From an uncultured Calothrix sp. (GTDB lineage: Bacteria; Cyanobacteriota; Cyanobacteriia; Cyanobacteriales; Nostocaceae): a DNA stretch of 45,703 nt. Within the stretch, counting starts at the first letter, position 1. Each line of letters starts with the position of its first letter. The notes beneath the pieces were generated by a model. The model made no database searches. It was not told where the DNA came from and worked only from the letters and a program-made list of their open reading frames with translations. Of this stretch, positions 33,959 to 42,965 are shown piece by piece. The DNA lies in contig CALJJQ010000153.1 of assembly GCA_937973965.1 (NCBI GenBank), forward strand, positions 1-45,703. The letters run 5' to 3'. Position numbers and translations under genes: made by a program.

Positions 33959-33983
33959 ATCCCCGATTCAGGGGATTTTTTTT
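33959..33983 (+). terminator. Rho-independent terminator closing the secreted-protein cluster
   Basis: ATCCCC-GATTCA-GGGGAT followed by eight Ts. It lies 245 bp beyond the last cluster gene and is the first strong plus-strand stop after 30859, consistent with one long transcript for genes 2-7. Confidence 0.85.
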
Positions 33984-34012
33984 ATATGATAACTACTAAT
34001 TAATACTCCTCC

Positions 34013-34109
34013 TGGATTTCTCACGAGTAAGTTGTAAGCCTTGAGTAACGGATTGATTTTCCTTCTACGGACTATCCCTGTGAGTTTTAGGGTTTCGTGA
34101 GAAATGCGG
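34013..34109. repeat. Inverted-end repeat, CGGATTTCTCAC family, copy 2
   Basis: Left end TGGATTTCTCACGAGTAAG and right end TTTCGTGAGAAATGCGGA. It is a shorter version of 24959-25113, lacking the internal palindrome and heptamer run; the first ~54 bases are identical in the two copies. Confidence 0.8.
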
Positions 34110-34133
34110 ATCCTGTATGCTGTCTCCTATCTT

Positions 34134-34604
34134 CTAAAATTCTTGTACACAAATCAAATCATCAAAACCCTCTTTTGTATGGGGTGGTGTATCCCGGAGG
34201 TGACGATACATACTCAAAATTATCGCTTCCGGAACTTGACGCTGACGTTTTTTATTGCGTGCTAAACACAGCCAAATTGGAGTTTTGATCCAAATAGCTG
34301 TAATTGATGGAAAACCAATTTGACGGACATTGGTAATCAATTCTTGACGGTAGAGGGGATGGAAATTTGTGGCATCATAAATAACTGATTTTTTTTGCTG
34401 ATAAGCAAACTCAAATTGATATTTTACTTCAGACCAAACCCTTAACCAGTCACCTTGAATGGCTTCGTCTCCGTATAATTTGGCTCGAATTGCATCGGTA
34501 GAAATCACATAACTGTGGGGATTGGCTGCGGCTAATTTTCTGGCAAAGGTTGATTTTCCACTTCCCGGAATGCCGATTAAAAAGCTGTATAAAGGATTAG
34601 GCAT
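34134..34604 (-). CDS. P-loop kinase/ATPase of the polynucleotide-kinase-like type
   Basis: From ATG 34604 the product is about 156 residues. Walker A is GIPGSGKST near the N-terminus, followed by STDAIRAKLYGD, VIYDATNFHPLYRQELI (a Walker-B-like Asp plus the ATN motif of T4-Pnk-like kinases), a KTP...LCLARNKKRQRQVPEAII lid region and a final MYRHLRDTPPHTKEGFDD. Relatives phosphorylate nucleic acid ends or small molecules. The substrate cannot be told. The frame opens 12 codons earlier, but that extension is Lys/Ser-rich and not family-like. Confidence 0.8.
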   Translation of the reverse strand: MPNPLYSFLIGIPGSGKSTFARKLAAANPHSYVISTDAIRAKLYGDEAIQGDWLRVWSEVKYQFEFAYQQKKSVIYDATNFHPLYRQELITNVRQIGFPSITAIWIKTPIWLCLARNKKRQRQVPEAIILSMYRHLRDTPPHTKEGFDDLICVQEF

Positions 34605-34812
34605 TTTTGATTTGGATTTGTTCTCAGGTTTGCAAATCAATCAGCGATTAGCAGAAATAAAAAAGTTGGAATATTTTCAGTATCCTATCCTCTTTTTAAT
34701 TTATCGCTCTTGATTGATATTTAAAAAGTTATCCAAAATCCAAATGAGCTTTTACCTCAATCCTTTATACAAAAACACAAAATCACCTACTTAATCCCAG
34801 TGAGCAAAGCAA

Positions 34813-36102
34813 TTAAATAATCGTCCCATCAGGAATGAGAGCATTTTTTAAGACGACAACAATTCCGTTGCGAATATAAAATCCCTGGGATTCCCGATCC
34901 GCATCTTGAACATTGTCCTTATTGATGATTTTCACATCGTGACCAATGCGAGCGTTTTTATCCACAATCGCTCGACGAATAATCGTATCCGTCCCAATTC
35001 CTACGGGAACTTCCCCCTTTTCCAAACTGCATTGACGTTCTGCTGATGCTTGGTAATAATCTGCACCCATCAATAGGGAATCTTCGATCATCGCTCCTGA
35101 TTCAATCCGCGATCGCACTCCTAAAACAGAATGCTCAATCCGGCAATTTTTCAGGATACAACCTTCACCAATAATCGATTGGGTAATTTGACAATCCAGT
35201 AATTTACTAGGTGGTAAATACCGAGGACGGGTATAAATAGGTGCTTGTTCGTCGTAGAAACTAAAGGGGGGTTGAGGTTGTTGAGTCAGAGCTAAATTGG
35301 CATTATAAAAGGATTCAATTGTTCCAATGTCCTCCCAATAACCATTAAATAGGTAGGCTTGAACCCGATATTCCTTAGATGCATCGGGAATAATTTCCTT
35401 ACCAAAATCAGTGCGTTCCAGGGATTCCCGCAACAACTTAATCAAAACTTCTTTTTTGAAAACGTAAATCCCCATTGAAGCAATATAAGGCTGCATTTTC
35501 GCTTGTTCTGGAGTCAAACCCAAAACAGTGGTATCTACCTGCATTTCCCGTAGTGCATCACCCTTGGGTTTTTCACTAAAATTAATAATTCGACCCGAAT
35601 CATCAATTTTCATTAAGCCAAAATCCGATGCGCGACGTTCATCAATGGGAATTACCGATAGGGTAATATCTGCACCCGTCTCCTGATGACGCTTGACAAA
35701 ATCCCGATAATCCATCCGATACAAATGGTCTCCGGATAAAATCAGGTATTCATCAACATTCCATTCCTCTAGCAGCCATAGATACTTCCGCACCGCATCC
35801 GCAGTCCCTTGGAACCAACTCGGACTTTCCGGGGTTTGTTGCGCTGCGAGAACCTCCACAAATCCTTCACTAAAACCATCAAAACTATAGGTTCTAGCAA
35901 TGTGACGATTCAAGGATGCTGAGTTGAACTGTGTCAGGATATAGATTTTATAAATTTCGGAATTAATACAGTTGCTCACAGGGATATCTATTAAGCGATA
36001 TTTCCCCGCAACTGGAACTGCTGGTTTTGCACGCAATTTTGTCAGTGGATAAAGGCGTGTTCCTGCACCACCACCAAGAATTATTGATAATACGTTTTTC
36101 AC
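34813..36102 (-). CDS. glgC: Glucose-1-phosphate adenylyltransferase (ADP-glucose pyrophosphorylase)
   Basis: This 429-residue enzyme makes ADP-glucose for glycogen. The N-terminus has [33 protein letters not shown] and [14 protein letters not shown]. Further motifs are [18 protein letters not shown], the active-site region [10 protein letters not shown], and FSEKPKGD for glucose-1-phosphate binding. The left-handed beta-helix end ([20 protein letters not shown]) and terminal [17 protein letters not shown] carry the 3-phosphoglycerate regulatory lysines expected in cyanobacteria. The start is GTG 36102 with GGGAGAAA about 7 nt upstream. Confidence 0.97.
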   Translation of the reverse strand: MKNVLSIILGGGAGTRLYPLTKLRAKPAVPVAGKYRLIDIPVSNCINSEIYKIYILTQFNSASLNRHIARTYSFDGFSEGFVEVLAAQQTPESPSWFQGTADAVRKYLWLLEEWNVDEYLILSGDHLYRMDYRDFVKRHQETGADITLSVIPIDERRASDFGLMKIDDSGRIINFSEKPKGDALREMQVDTTVLGLTPEQAKMQPYIASMGIYVFKKEVLIKLLRESLERTDFGKEIIPDASKEYRVQAYLFNGYWEDIGTIESFYNANLALTQQPQPPFSFYDEQAPIYTRPRYLPPSKLLDCQITQSIIGEGCILKNCRIEHSVLGVRSRIESGAMIEDSLLMGADYYQASAERQCSLEKGEVPVGIGTDTIIRRAIVDKNARIGHDVKIINKDNVQDADRESQGFYIRNGIVVVLKNALIPDGTII

Positions 36103-36294
36103 TTGAGTTTCTCCCGACTGCCTTTCAACTCCACCTACAGTTTAGGATGCTCTGTACCTACTGGTAAGGGGGATCGATAAATGTGTTTGGTTAAGTTTTA
36201 ATGCATTTTAATGTGTTAAATATAACATTTGTATCTTTGTTTAGGGAAATAACTGTTTTTTTTGATGCATTTGTATCTAGTGAAAATACTAAAA

Positions 36295-36576
36295 TTAAGC
36301 AAATGGAGAATTGCGTAGGTGTAATTTTTGGGACAATTTAACGTATTTCACCCAACTTTGTTCAGTTAACTGGGATAGGGACACAGTTGATAGAGTTGCC
36401 GTAAATACATCTTTTTGGCTCGTATTATCACTGATGCCGAGATTTGCTAACATATCTAACGCTGAGGCTTCCAATGGTTGTTGGGTATGGATAAACACTA
36501 CTAGTTGGGGAAGGTTAGGTTCCTCAACTTGATTCAGTGCCATTAGTAGGGAAGGATCAAGTTTTTGATAATTCAT
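36295..36576 (-). CDS. Small protein resembling an S8-peptidase propeptide/inhibitor fold
   Basis: This 93-residue protein has no signal peptide. LPQLVVFIHTQQPL is a central strand and SLSQLTEQSWVKYVKLSQKL is a strand-helix end resembling inhibitor I9/propeptide-like domains (for example EQPWVKYIELS). No protease gene is beside it, so a role as a stand-alone inhibitor is only a possibility. Divergent from the repeat-free leader of glgC upstream and co-directional with it. Confidence 0.6.
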   Translation of the reverse strand: MNYQKLDPSLLMALNQVEEPNLPQLVVFIHTQQPLEASALDMLANLGISDNTSQKDVFTATLSTVSLSQLTEQSWVKYVKLSQKLHLRNSPFA

Positions 36577-36781
36577 AAATTTGCCAAGGTAAATTCACTC
36601 AGATATACACATCATTATCCGATGAAGTTAGCAAATTTTCTGTCACCTAGCTTCACTCTGTGGTTCTAATTCCCAAAGTTGTCTTGATAGAGTACTACCC
36701 ACTAATCGCGATTCCCCACTCGCTTTCAAAGTATATATAATCGAACCCACAAACTGTTTGAAAATGTGAAAATTCCCATTG

Positions 36782-37381
36782 CTAAACATTTTGAGTTGGA
36801 TTTTTTTCTTCTTGTGCTTCAAATCTAACTTGTCGATACAATTTAGAAACGGGAATCGTCATTCCCACGCTCTCCAAAATTAAATTATCCTCTTCTCCAT
36901 AGGTATGTAAAACCCATAAACCTTCTTCGTTGCGACGGAAACATTCCACACCGATTTGCTCGGATTCAATTAAAACGTATTCTTGTAAACTACTGGATTG
37001 ACGGTAGTGAGTAAATTTTTTCCCTCGGTCAAAGGCTTCGGTGGAGGGGGAAAGGACTTCCACGATTAAGCAGGGGTATTGTACCATATCGATAGATTCC
37101 CTGTCTCTAGGGTCGCAGGTGACGACGACATCGGGGTAATGGTAGGGTCCAGAGGGGGATACTTGGACTTTGACATCGGAAATGTACAATTCACAGCCTT
37201 TCTCAGCTAAATAGTCATCCAACTCCGTACCAAAATTAAAAGCAATGCGGTTGTGGGGTTTGGTTCCCCCGGTCATTGCGAATACTTCTCCGTCAATGTA
37301 TTCATGACGGATTTCTTGGGTTTTTTCCCATTTTAAGTATTCTTGGGGACTCATGTATGAAGATTGGGGATTAGCGATCAT
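36782..37381 (-). CDS. Uma2 family (DUF820) putative restriction-endonuclease-like protein
   Basis: From ATG 37381 the protein is about 199 residues; an in-frame TTG at 37399 is less likely. It shows the Uma2 pattern of a PD-(D/E)xK-like fold: MSPQEYLKWEKTQEIRHEYIDGEVFAM, HNRIAFNFGTEL, PDVVVTCD, LIVEVLSPSTEAFDRGKK and EYVLIESE. Cyanobacteria carry dozens of these; their role is unknown, and nuclease activity is predicted from fold only. No methylase or antitoxin is adjacent. Confidence 0.9.
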   Translation of the reverse strand: MIANPQSSYMSPQEYLKWEKTQEIRHEYIDGEVFAMTGGTKPHNRIAFNFGTELDDYLAEKGCELYISDVKVQVSPSGPYHYPDVVVTCDPRDRESIDMVQYPCLIVEVLSPSTEAFDRGKKFTHYRQSSSLQEYVLIESEQIGVECFRRNEEGLWVLHTYGEEDNLILESVGMTIPVSKLYRQVRFEAQEEKNPTQNV

Positions 37382-37518
37382 AACGAAACTCAAACTCAAC
37401 TAAAAATCATGTTTACTTCCTGGTAAATGCGCTTGCGATCGCAGTTTTGATTGTGCCATAACCGTAATTGAGCCAAAATCAAGCGAGTTCATACATTTCA
37501 GGAATTTTCGGTGTAATT

Positions 37519-38038
37519 ATGGCAATCAATCATCAGGGAATCGATTGGCAAATCGGGATTCACGATAACTACCTACCCGTTTATTATAAAGGCGCGATAG
37601 CCGAAGGCTTAAGCTTCGCTTATCGCCGGATTTTTGCGACAAGATTATGCCGATCGATTGATGAGTTATTTACATGCGGAAACTACCCTGAATCAAGCTC
37701 TGACTAAAGCTTGTACGGATTTGGTACGTCAATCGGGAGGGGATTTACAACAGGTGGAGCAAGTTGTAGCTAAATATATTCAAAGTTGTTTACATCCCCA
37801 ACCGGGAACCCAACGAATTATTCTACGTTTACAACAAAGACAGTTAGAATTAAACCTAAATGATAAGGATTTTGCTGGATTTTGTCGGAGCTTTAAACTT
37901 TCTAGTGTTGATTTAGGTAATCTCTATGCTGGTGATGGGATTGATGATAGTGTGATTCCATCCTTAGCCAAAATTTTAGGTATTTCCCAGCAGGAGTTAA
38001 TTAAACTGCGGGATGAAGAGCAATTTGCATCTGAATGA
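37519..38038 (+). pseudogene. Hypothetical protein gene broken by a small palindromic insertion
   Basis: Frame 1 runs from ATG 37519 (or TTG 37468), MAINHQGIDWQIGIHDNYLP..., to the palindrome 37594-37626. Frame 2 resumes right after it with GFLRQDYADRLMSYLHAETT and runs to 38038, ending LGISQQELIKLRDEEQ. The two halves are in different frames; together they would give a soluble, helical protein of about 165 residues. The insertion reads GCGATAGCCGAAGGCTTAAG and then CTTCGCTTATCGC, a typical small dispersed repeat. The downstream half could still be made from TTG 37634 or ATG 37667. I do not recognise the family. Confidence 0.65.
37594..37626. repeat. Small palindromic repeat inside the broken gene
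   Basis: GCGATA ... TATCGC arms enclose GCCGAAGGCTTAAGCTTCGC. It resembles the very small mobile repeats described in Nostoc-type genomes. Net length is not a multiple of three relative to the host frame, since the flanking frames differ by one. Confidence 0.75.
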
Positions 38039-38484
38039 AAAGTTCTGGGTCTGGAGCGAGAATCTTATCAAATTATAATCTTCCGTGATTTTGGTATCTT
38101 TGTTTCCACCAGAGTCTCCATAGAAAGATCAAAATATTGCCAATGACAATGTTAGCTCGAATACAATCAATCAACCTGTGTGTCAATCCAGTTAGAGATA
38201 GGCAAAACACAAATGTTACAAATTAAATGTTACAGCAAAGAAAAAAATTTACGAATTTACTTGATGGGCTGTATCATTTTCGTAAAAGATGCTTAGAATA
38301 GGAGACGTGTCAAAATGAATTCGTAACTAATAATAAATATTAATTCCTTCAAAGTATAATTAGTACTTTGTAAAAGTTAAGATTTATTTGATACCCTTTG
38401 ATTTGCATATATCTCCCAAAGAATAACTATTTTGAAAACGGGAAGTAATCGCTCGATTAGCCAAGATAAAAAGAGGTGAAAAAA
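38039..38484. other. Intergenic before the coiled-coil gene
   Basis: AT-rich, without heptamer arrays or hairpins I can name. It probably holds the promoter of the envelope/GTPase module that follows. Confidence 0.4.
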
Positions 38485-39087
38485 ATGAATCCAACCGAAA
38501 CCGAAAATCACAACCAGGAAAACAACTCTAATTCCCATTCTTTTAGCGAAGCGAACAATCATAATTCGACGGTAAAACCAATTGCTAACGAGATGAATAG
38601 TCTCGATAAGGTGAGGGATATTTTATTTGGCAATCAAGTCCGTGATTTTGATCACAGGTTTACCCGCTTAGAAGAAAAGTTAGCCAAAGAATGTGCAAGC
38701 TTACGAGATGAAACCCGTAGTCGGTTAGATTCCCTGGAAAATTACCTCAAACAGGAAGTCGAATCCCTAACCACCCAAATCAAAAATGAATACAGCGATC
38801 GCGATCGCTCTGTCCAATTGTTGCGTGAGGAAACCAAAACCCTCAAATCCAGTTTAGATGATAAAATTTCCCAAGTAGAGGAGTTTGCTAACAGCAGTCA
38901 ACGGGAATTACGGGAACAGTTGTTTAATCAGTCAAAAAATTTACAAGATACTATTCAGCAAAAATACGAGGAAATTATTGCCTTGTTAGAACGGGAATCG
39001 AAGGATTTACGTCACCAAAAAACTGACCGTTCCACCTTAGCAGCACTGTTAAATGAGTTGGCAATCCGCTTAAATAACCAAAGTTAA
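38485..39087 (+). CDS. Coiled-coil protein upstream of the OmpA-like gene
   Basis: From ATG 38485 (AAGAGGTG 6 nt upstream; the GTG at 38476 is part of that site) the protein is 200 residues. The first ~40 are Asn/Ser/His-rich and disordered. Residues about 45-195 form long charged heptads (RFTRLEEKLAKECASLRDE, LENYLKQEVESLTTQIKNE, LREQLFNQSKNLQDTI). It has no membrane segment. It ends with LAALLNELAIRLNNQS, a pattern seen in cyanobacterial OmpA-adjacent proteins. The following OmpA-like gene is co-oriented after a repeat-filled 545 bp gap. Confidence 0.8.
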   Translation: MNPTETENHNQENNSNSHSFSEANNHNSTVKPIANEMNSLDKVRDILFGNQVRDFDHRFTRLEEKLAKECASLRDETRSRLDSLENYLKQEVESLTTQIKNEYSDRDRSVQLLREETKTLKSSLDDKISQVEEFANSSQRELREQLFNQSKNLQDTIQQKYEEIIALLERESKDLRHQKTDRSTLAALLNELAIRLNNQS

Positions 39088-39121
39088 ATCAGCTTCCTCT
39101 GCACAAACTATACTTTACACC

Positions 39122-39224
39122 CATGTAGGGTTGTTAACTGTTAACCGTTGACTGTTATGGTGAATTCATCCCGTAGGGTACAGCTAAAACCGATATTTCA
39201 CTACATGAAATCGGATTGCAATAT
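39122..39224 (+). repeat. TACAG-family repeat, partial copy 5
   Basis: It keeps ATGTAGGGTTGTTAACTGTT and the right-hand end ATGAAATCGGATTGC but lacks the CCGAGCGGGATTT end. It shares the inner CCCGTAGGGTACAGCTAAAA block with copy 1 at 4716-4890. Confidence 0.7.
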
Positions 39225-39312
39225 CAGCGTGCAAAGTAAAGTATAGTAGTGCATCAAAATCAAAATTATGGAATATTATTTTTATAATCCCAATGTGGCT
39301 TCTTGTCCCATA

Positions 39313-39480
39313 CTAGTACAGCTTGGCTGAAATAAACCGAGCATTAAGTTTTTATCTAGTGACCATGCTCCGCGTGGTCGCTTAGTGAGTTGAAGGCTCT
39401 GCCTTCATTCACGAAACAGGAGCCACGCAGAGCATGGGAGCGAGGGGAAAGGTAAGTGTATTTACGCCGCGCGGTACTAG
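39313..39480. repeat. MITE-like repeat, CTAGTAC family, copy 2, flanked by TA
   Basis: Ends CTAGTACAGCTTGGCTGAAA and, on the other strand, CTAGTACCGCGCGGCGTAAA are inverted repeats, each bordered by TA. This is the target-site pattern of IS630/Tc1-type transposition. The core CCATGCTCCGCGTGG ... CCACGCAGAGCATGG matches copy 1 at 7017-7195. Confidence 0.82.
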
Positions 39481-39632
39481 TAATATCCATCAACATCTAA
39501 GTTAACAGCCTAATAGTCCGACTCATCCTTTGAAACCAGCAAACGATAGGAAATAGGAAGTAGGAAACAAACACACTTACACGCATATATCTCCTGTCTC
39601 CTGGTTAAGGACAGATAAATTATATTTAATCT

Positions 39633-41414
39633 ATGGATAACCAGACTCAAAATCGAGTTTTCCCGCAATTCCCATCTGAAACACCCAATAATCATAATTA
39701 TTTTCAAGAAGTTGCCGAAATTGAAGAGTTGCGTCGGTTACTGTTAGGATTGGATGGACAGCAAATCCAGCAGTTGTATGAATTATTAAATCAATCAACT
39801 GCGAATCCAGAAGCGATCGCGCGTCTGCTTCCGGAAGCTGTCAGGTTGCGGAGTCAACAGGATAGTCTGCTAGGGGAGGTAATGGTTTCCACGGTAGAGC
39901 AAGCAATTCAGCTATCCGTGGATCAAAATGTGGAGGTGTTGTCGGGAGCAATTTTTCCAATTGTAGTTCCCGCAACCCGGAAAGCGGTTGCAAACACTTT
40001 GGGGGAAATGATTCAATCTTTGAATCAAACTTTAGAACACAGTTTATCACCACAAAGTTTACAATGGCGCTTGGAAGCAAAACGGACGGGGAAAACTTTT
40101 GCGGAAATAGTCCTACTACGAACCTTAGTTTACCGAGTCGAGCAGGTATTTTTAATTCATCGACACACTGGTTTGCTATTGAAACATTTGTTTGCCTCGG
40201 AGGTGACAACCCAAGACCCGGATTTAGTTTCAGCGATGTTGACCGCGATTCAGGATTTTATGCGGGATTCCTTTCGAGTTGATCAAAGCGAGGGATTACA
40301 ATCGCTGCAATTTGGGGAGTTGACGATTTGGGTGGAAGCTTCTCCCCATGCAGTGTTAGCAGGAATAATTCGTGGTAATGCTCCTTTGGAATTACGCTCC
40401 GTGTTTCAGACAGCTTTAGGCAAAATTCATTTACAATTTAACCGGGCTTTATTAGAATTTGATGGTGATACCCAAATTTTTGAGGGAACAGAGTATTTAC
40501 TGAAACCTTGTTTAGAAGCTCGGTACAAACAGCAGGCTAATCAACGTCGTGCTTATGCCTTGGGTTTTTTGGGATTAATTGTGATCGCATTAGGGTATTG
40601 GGGGTTTCTGGGTTGGCGATCGCATCTACGCTGGGAAAACTTGTTAACCCAAATTCGCAATCAACCGGGTTTTGTGATTACCAAAGCCGAACGGGGTTGG
40701 GGAAAGCTGGTAATTGAAGGAATGCGTGACCCTTTAGCAGGGGAAGTCAATCAATTAATTGCAGAAGCACAAATTGATCCCCAATCCGTTGTCACCAGGT
40801 GGAAGCCGTTTATTTCCCTCGAACCGGAGATGATTTCCAGAAGGGTTACAGCACGAATTAATCCCCCCTCCGGTGTGGAGATCAATATTGATCCCCAAGG
40901 AAAAATGATGGCTAGGGGGTTTGCATCTAAAGTTTGGATTAACAACACCCGTGCGATTTGGTCAACCATTCCTGGTATTAATGCTTATGATGACTCCCAA
41001 GTGCAGGATTTAGATATAGAACGGCTGAATCAATATAAATCGAAATTAGAACAGGAGGTCCTACTATTTGTGGAGGGGTCAACCCAGTTATTAGCCGAGG
41101 AAGAGGGTAAATTTAAGCAGATTCAGACCCAGTTGCGGGAAATATATCAAATAGCATCCCAGTTAAATTATCAGGTCAGACTGGAAATTACCGGACACAC
41201 AGACTCCACAGGTGGTGATACACTCAATAAACCCCTAAGTCAAAATCGTGCTAGAGCGATCGCCACACGGTTAATTAATGGGGGTATCGACCCTTTAAGT
41301 ATTACAATAAATGGTATGGGTTCTCAACAACCAGTGGAAGTAAATCAATCTCAGATACAAGCGCCAATAAATCGCCGTGTATCCTTTAAAATACTTTTAA
41401 CTCCAACAGAATAA
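39633..41414 (+). CDS. Membrane-anchored BON/OmpA-like protein
   Basis: The 593-residue protein has a long cytoplasmic N-terminal half (about 1-305, helical, with LRRLLLGLDGQQIQQLYELL). One transmembrane helix follows at about 310-330 (YALGFLGLIVIALGYWGFLG), then BON-like repeats (about 335-440), a helical spacer and a C-terminal OmpA domain (about 470-590: LEITGHTDSTGG, LSQNRARAIATRLI, INRRVSF). The OmpA part should bind peptidoglycan in the periplasm, while the N-terminal half can contact cytoplasmic partners. It is followed by a Ras-like GTPase gene 36 bp downstream, a conserved-looking pairing. Confidence 0.88.
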   Translation: MDNQTQNRVFPQFPSETPNNHNYFQEVAEIEELRRLLLGLDGQQIQQLYELLNQSTANPEAIARLLPEAVRLRSQQDSLLGEVMVSTVEQAIQLSVDQNVEVLSGAIFPIVVPATRKAVANTLGEMIQSLNQTLEHSLSPQSLQWRLEAKRTGKTFAEIVLLRTLVYRVEQVFLIHRHTGLLLKHLFASEVTTQDPDLVSAMLTAIQDFMRDSFRVDQSEGLQSLQFGELTIWVEASPHAVLAGIIRGNAPLELRSVFQTALGKIHLQFNRALLEFDGDTQIFEGTEYLLKPCLEARYKQQANQRRAYALGFLGLIVIALGYWGFLGWRSHLRWENLLTQIRNQPGFVITKAERGWGKLVIEGMRDPLAGEVNQLIAEAQIDPQSVVTRWKPFISLEPEMISRRVTARINPPSGVEINIDPQGKMMARGFASKVWINNTRAIWSTIPGINAYDDSQVQDLDIERLNQYKSKLEQEVLLFVEGSTQLLAEEEGKFKQIQTQLREIYQIASQLNYQVRLEITGHTDSTGGDTLNKPLSQNRARAIATRLINGGIDPLSITINGMGSQQPVEVNQSQIQAPINRRVSFKILLTPTE

Positions 41415-41450
41415 TATTAATTTCACAATTTTCAACAACAATCTAAATTT

Positions 41451-41948
41451 ATGCTTCAGAAAAAAGTGTGTATGATCGGCGCATTTGCAACTGGAAAGAC
41501 CAGCCTCATTGCCAGATTTGTACGCAGTATTTTTTCAGAAAATTACCAAACTACAGTTGGAGTAAAAATCGATAAAAAGACGGTTTTGACTCATGGCAAA
41601 GAATTAAATTTAATTTTATGGGATTTATATGGGGAGGATGAATTTCAAAAGGTACACACATCCTATTTACGTGGTTCTTCCGGTTATTTGTTAGTTGTGG
41701 ACGGAACTAGACATAACACTCTAGATGTTGCTTTTTCTTTAAAACAAAGAGTTGAGGATAATTTGGGAAATATACCCTTTGTCATGGTTTTAAATAAGGC
41801 CGATTTAGTTGATGAATGGGATATTGAAAATGAAGAAGTTGAACAAATAAAGCAAAAGGGATGGACGGTAATTCAAACCAGTGCCAAAACTGGTGATGGA
41901 GTGGAGGAAGTTTTCCAAACTTTAGCGGACAAGATTATGGAAGAATGA
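41451..41948 (+). CDS. Ras/Rab-like small GTPase
   Basis: The 165-residue GTPase has P-loop GAFATGKTS (10-18), a switch-I Thr35, DxxG as DLYG (58-61), NKAD (115-118) and TSAK (143-146). The residue matching Ras Gln61 is Glu62, which may slow hydrolysis or demand an activating partner. There is no lipidation signal. It starts 36 bp after the OmpA-like gene and ends one base before the next start codon, so the three are probably one operon. Together they suggest a GTPase switch acting on a peptidoglycan-anchored membrane protein. Confidence 0.93.
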   Translation: MLQKKVCMIGAFATGKTSLIARFVRSIFSENYQTTVGVKIDKKTVLTHGKELNLILWDLYGEDEFQKVHTSYLRGSSGYLLVVDGTRHNTLDVAFSLKQRVEDNLGNIPFVMVLNKADLVDEWDIENEEVEQIKQKGWTVIQTSAKTGDGVEEVFQTLADKIMEE

Positions 41949-41949
41949 C

Positions 41950-42357
41950 ATGTTGGATGTCCCAAAACCAATCGTGATGTACCTGATAAACTTACTCTGG
42001 GAAAATCGTTCCCTTGCTTATTTATTGGTCAAAAAGAGCGGACAGATTGAAAGTTGGGGAGGAAATTTAATTGATTATGGAGTAAAAAATTTAACTAAAG
42101 GAGCAAATGTTTTTCAAAAGGTATTTTTCCTCGAAGGTCTTTTACCTTTAGAAGATACAGCAGTTTTTATTCCTCGCGTGAAGACGGATGAGGGAATTTG
42201 TGCAGATTTACATATGTTTCCTTCTGCTGAGGGTGATTGGGTGATATTACTAGATGCAACATTAGATGAAATGCAACTTTCCCTAATTCAACAACAAGCC
42301 AATAATAAAAGTTTAGCCAAAGAAAAAATATCCCAGGTTCTGAATAGTTGGGAGTAG
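41950..42357 (+). CDS. Small PAS-like/roadblock-like protein partnered with the GTPase
   Basis: This 135-residue protein starts one base after the GTPase stop. Its order LLVKKSGQIESWGGNLIDYG, LPLEDTAVFIPRV, ICADLHMFPSAEGDWVILLD and a final Gln-rich helix looks like a single PAS or roadblock/longin-type sensory domain. Its last strand-helix part (WVILLDATLDEMQLSLIQQ) resembles the corresponding part of the histidine kinase encoded downstream (ILLVEFAEDNYREKQALIQK). It may be a regulator or effector of the GTPase. No catalytic motif is visible. Confidence 0.7.
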   Translation: MLDVPKPIVMYLINLLWENRSLAYLLVKKSGQIESWGGNLIDYGVKNLTKGANVFQKVFFLEGLLPLEDTAVFIPRVKTDEGICADLHMFPSAEGDWVILLDATLDEMQLSLIQQQANNKSLAKEKISQVLNSWE

Positions 42358-42965
42358 GGAAGAAAAGTAAATATGGGGTGAATTCACATTTTGCACTGGT
42401 GATTTAGTAGAATAAAATAAACTACAATACGGTTAAGTTTGAACTGAAGGCCTTGAATTGTGTAGGTTGCGTCTAGGTGTAATGGTCGCTTGTTTTCCAG
42501 TATCCAATAAAAATAATTAGGTCAAATAAGTAAAGCTTCAATAAACATAAATCGGAAGTTAATTAAATACCTTAATTACTCATTCCAGAATCAATTTATT
42601 GTTGGTTTACGGTGCAGAAAGTGAATAATATTGCTCTTATTTGATTAGGTACACTTCCACCCAACCTACAATTATCCTTAACACCAAGCGTATTGAAATC
42701 AAATATAGGAATCCGGTTTGGTTTTTGAATCCATCTATTGGGGTGAGGGAGTAGGGAGTAGGGAGTAGAAATTGTACTGAGTTTTGTTCAATATTCAAAT
42801 AGGAGTCCTATAGCTGAAATTTAATTTAATATTATTAACAGAAACATCAATGGATTCAATTGTATTTTATAATACGTCAATTTGCCAAAGATTATCATGA
42901 AAAGTAACTAAAGACTTGACTTCTATATTCTGAATTCCTACACTCAAACAAAAATCCAAAAACCA
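42358..42965. other. Intergenic with heptamer run
   Basis: This 608 bp separates the GTPase operon from the kinase. It carries three and a half GTAGGGA heptamers (42745-42768). I see no gene; the last ~150 bases are AT-rich and may hold the kinase promoter. Confidence 0.5.

Noticed and set aside
36782-37381. Uma2 protein as part of a restriction or defence system
   Set aside because: No methyltransferase, helicase or partner gene is adjacent, and Uma2 genes are scattered singly in cyanobacteria.
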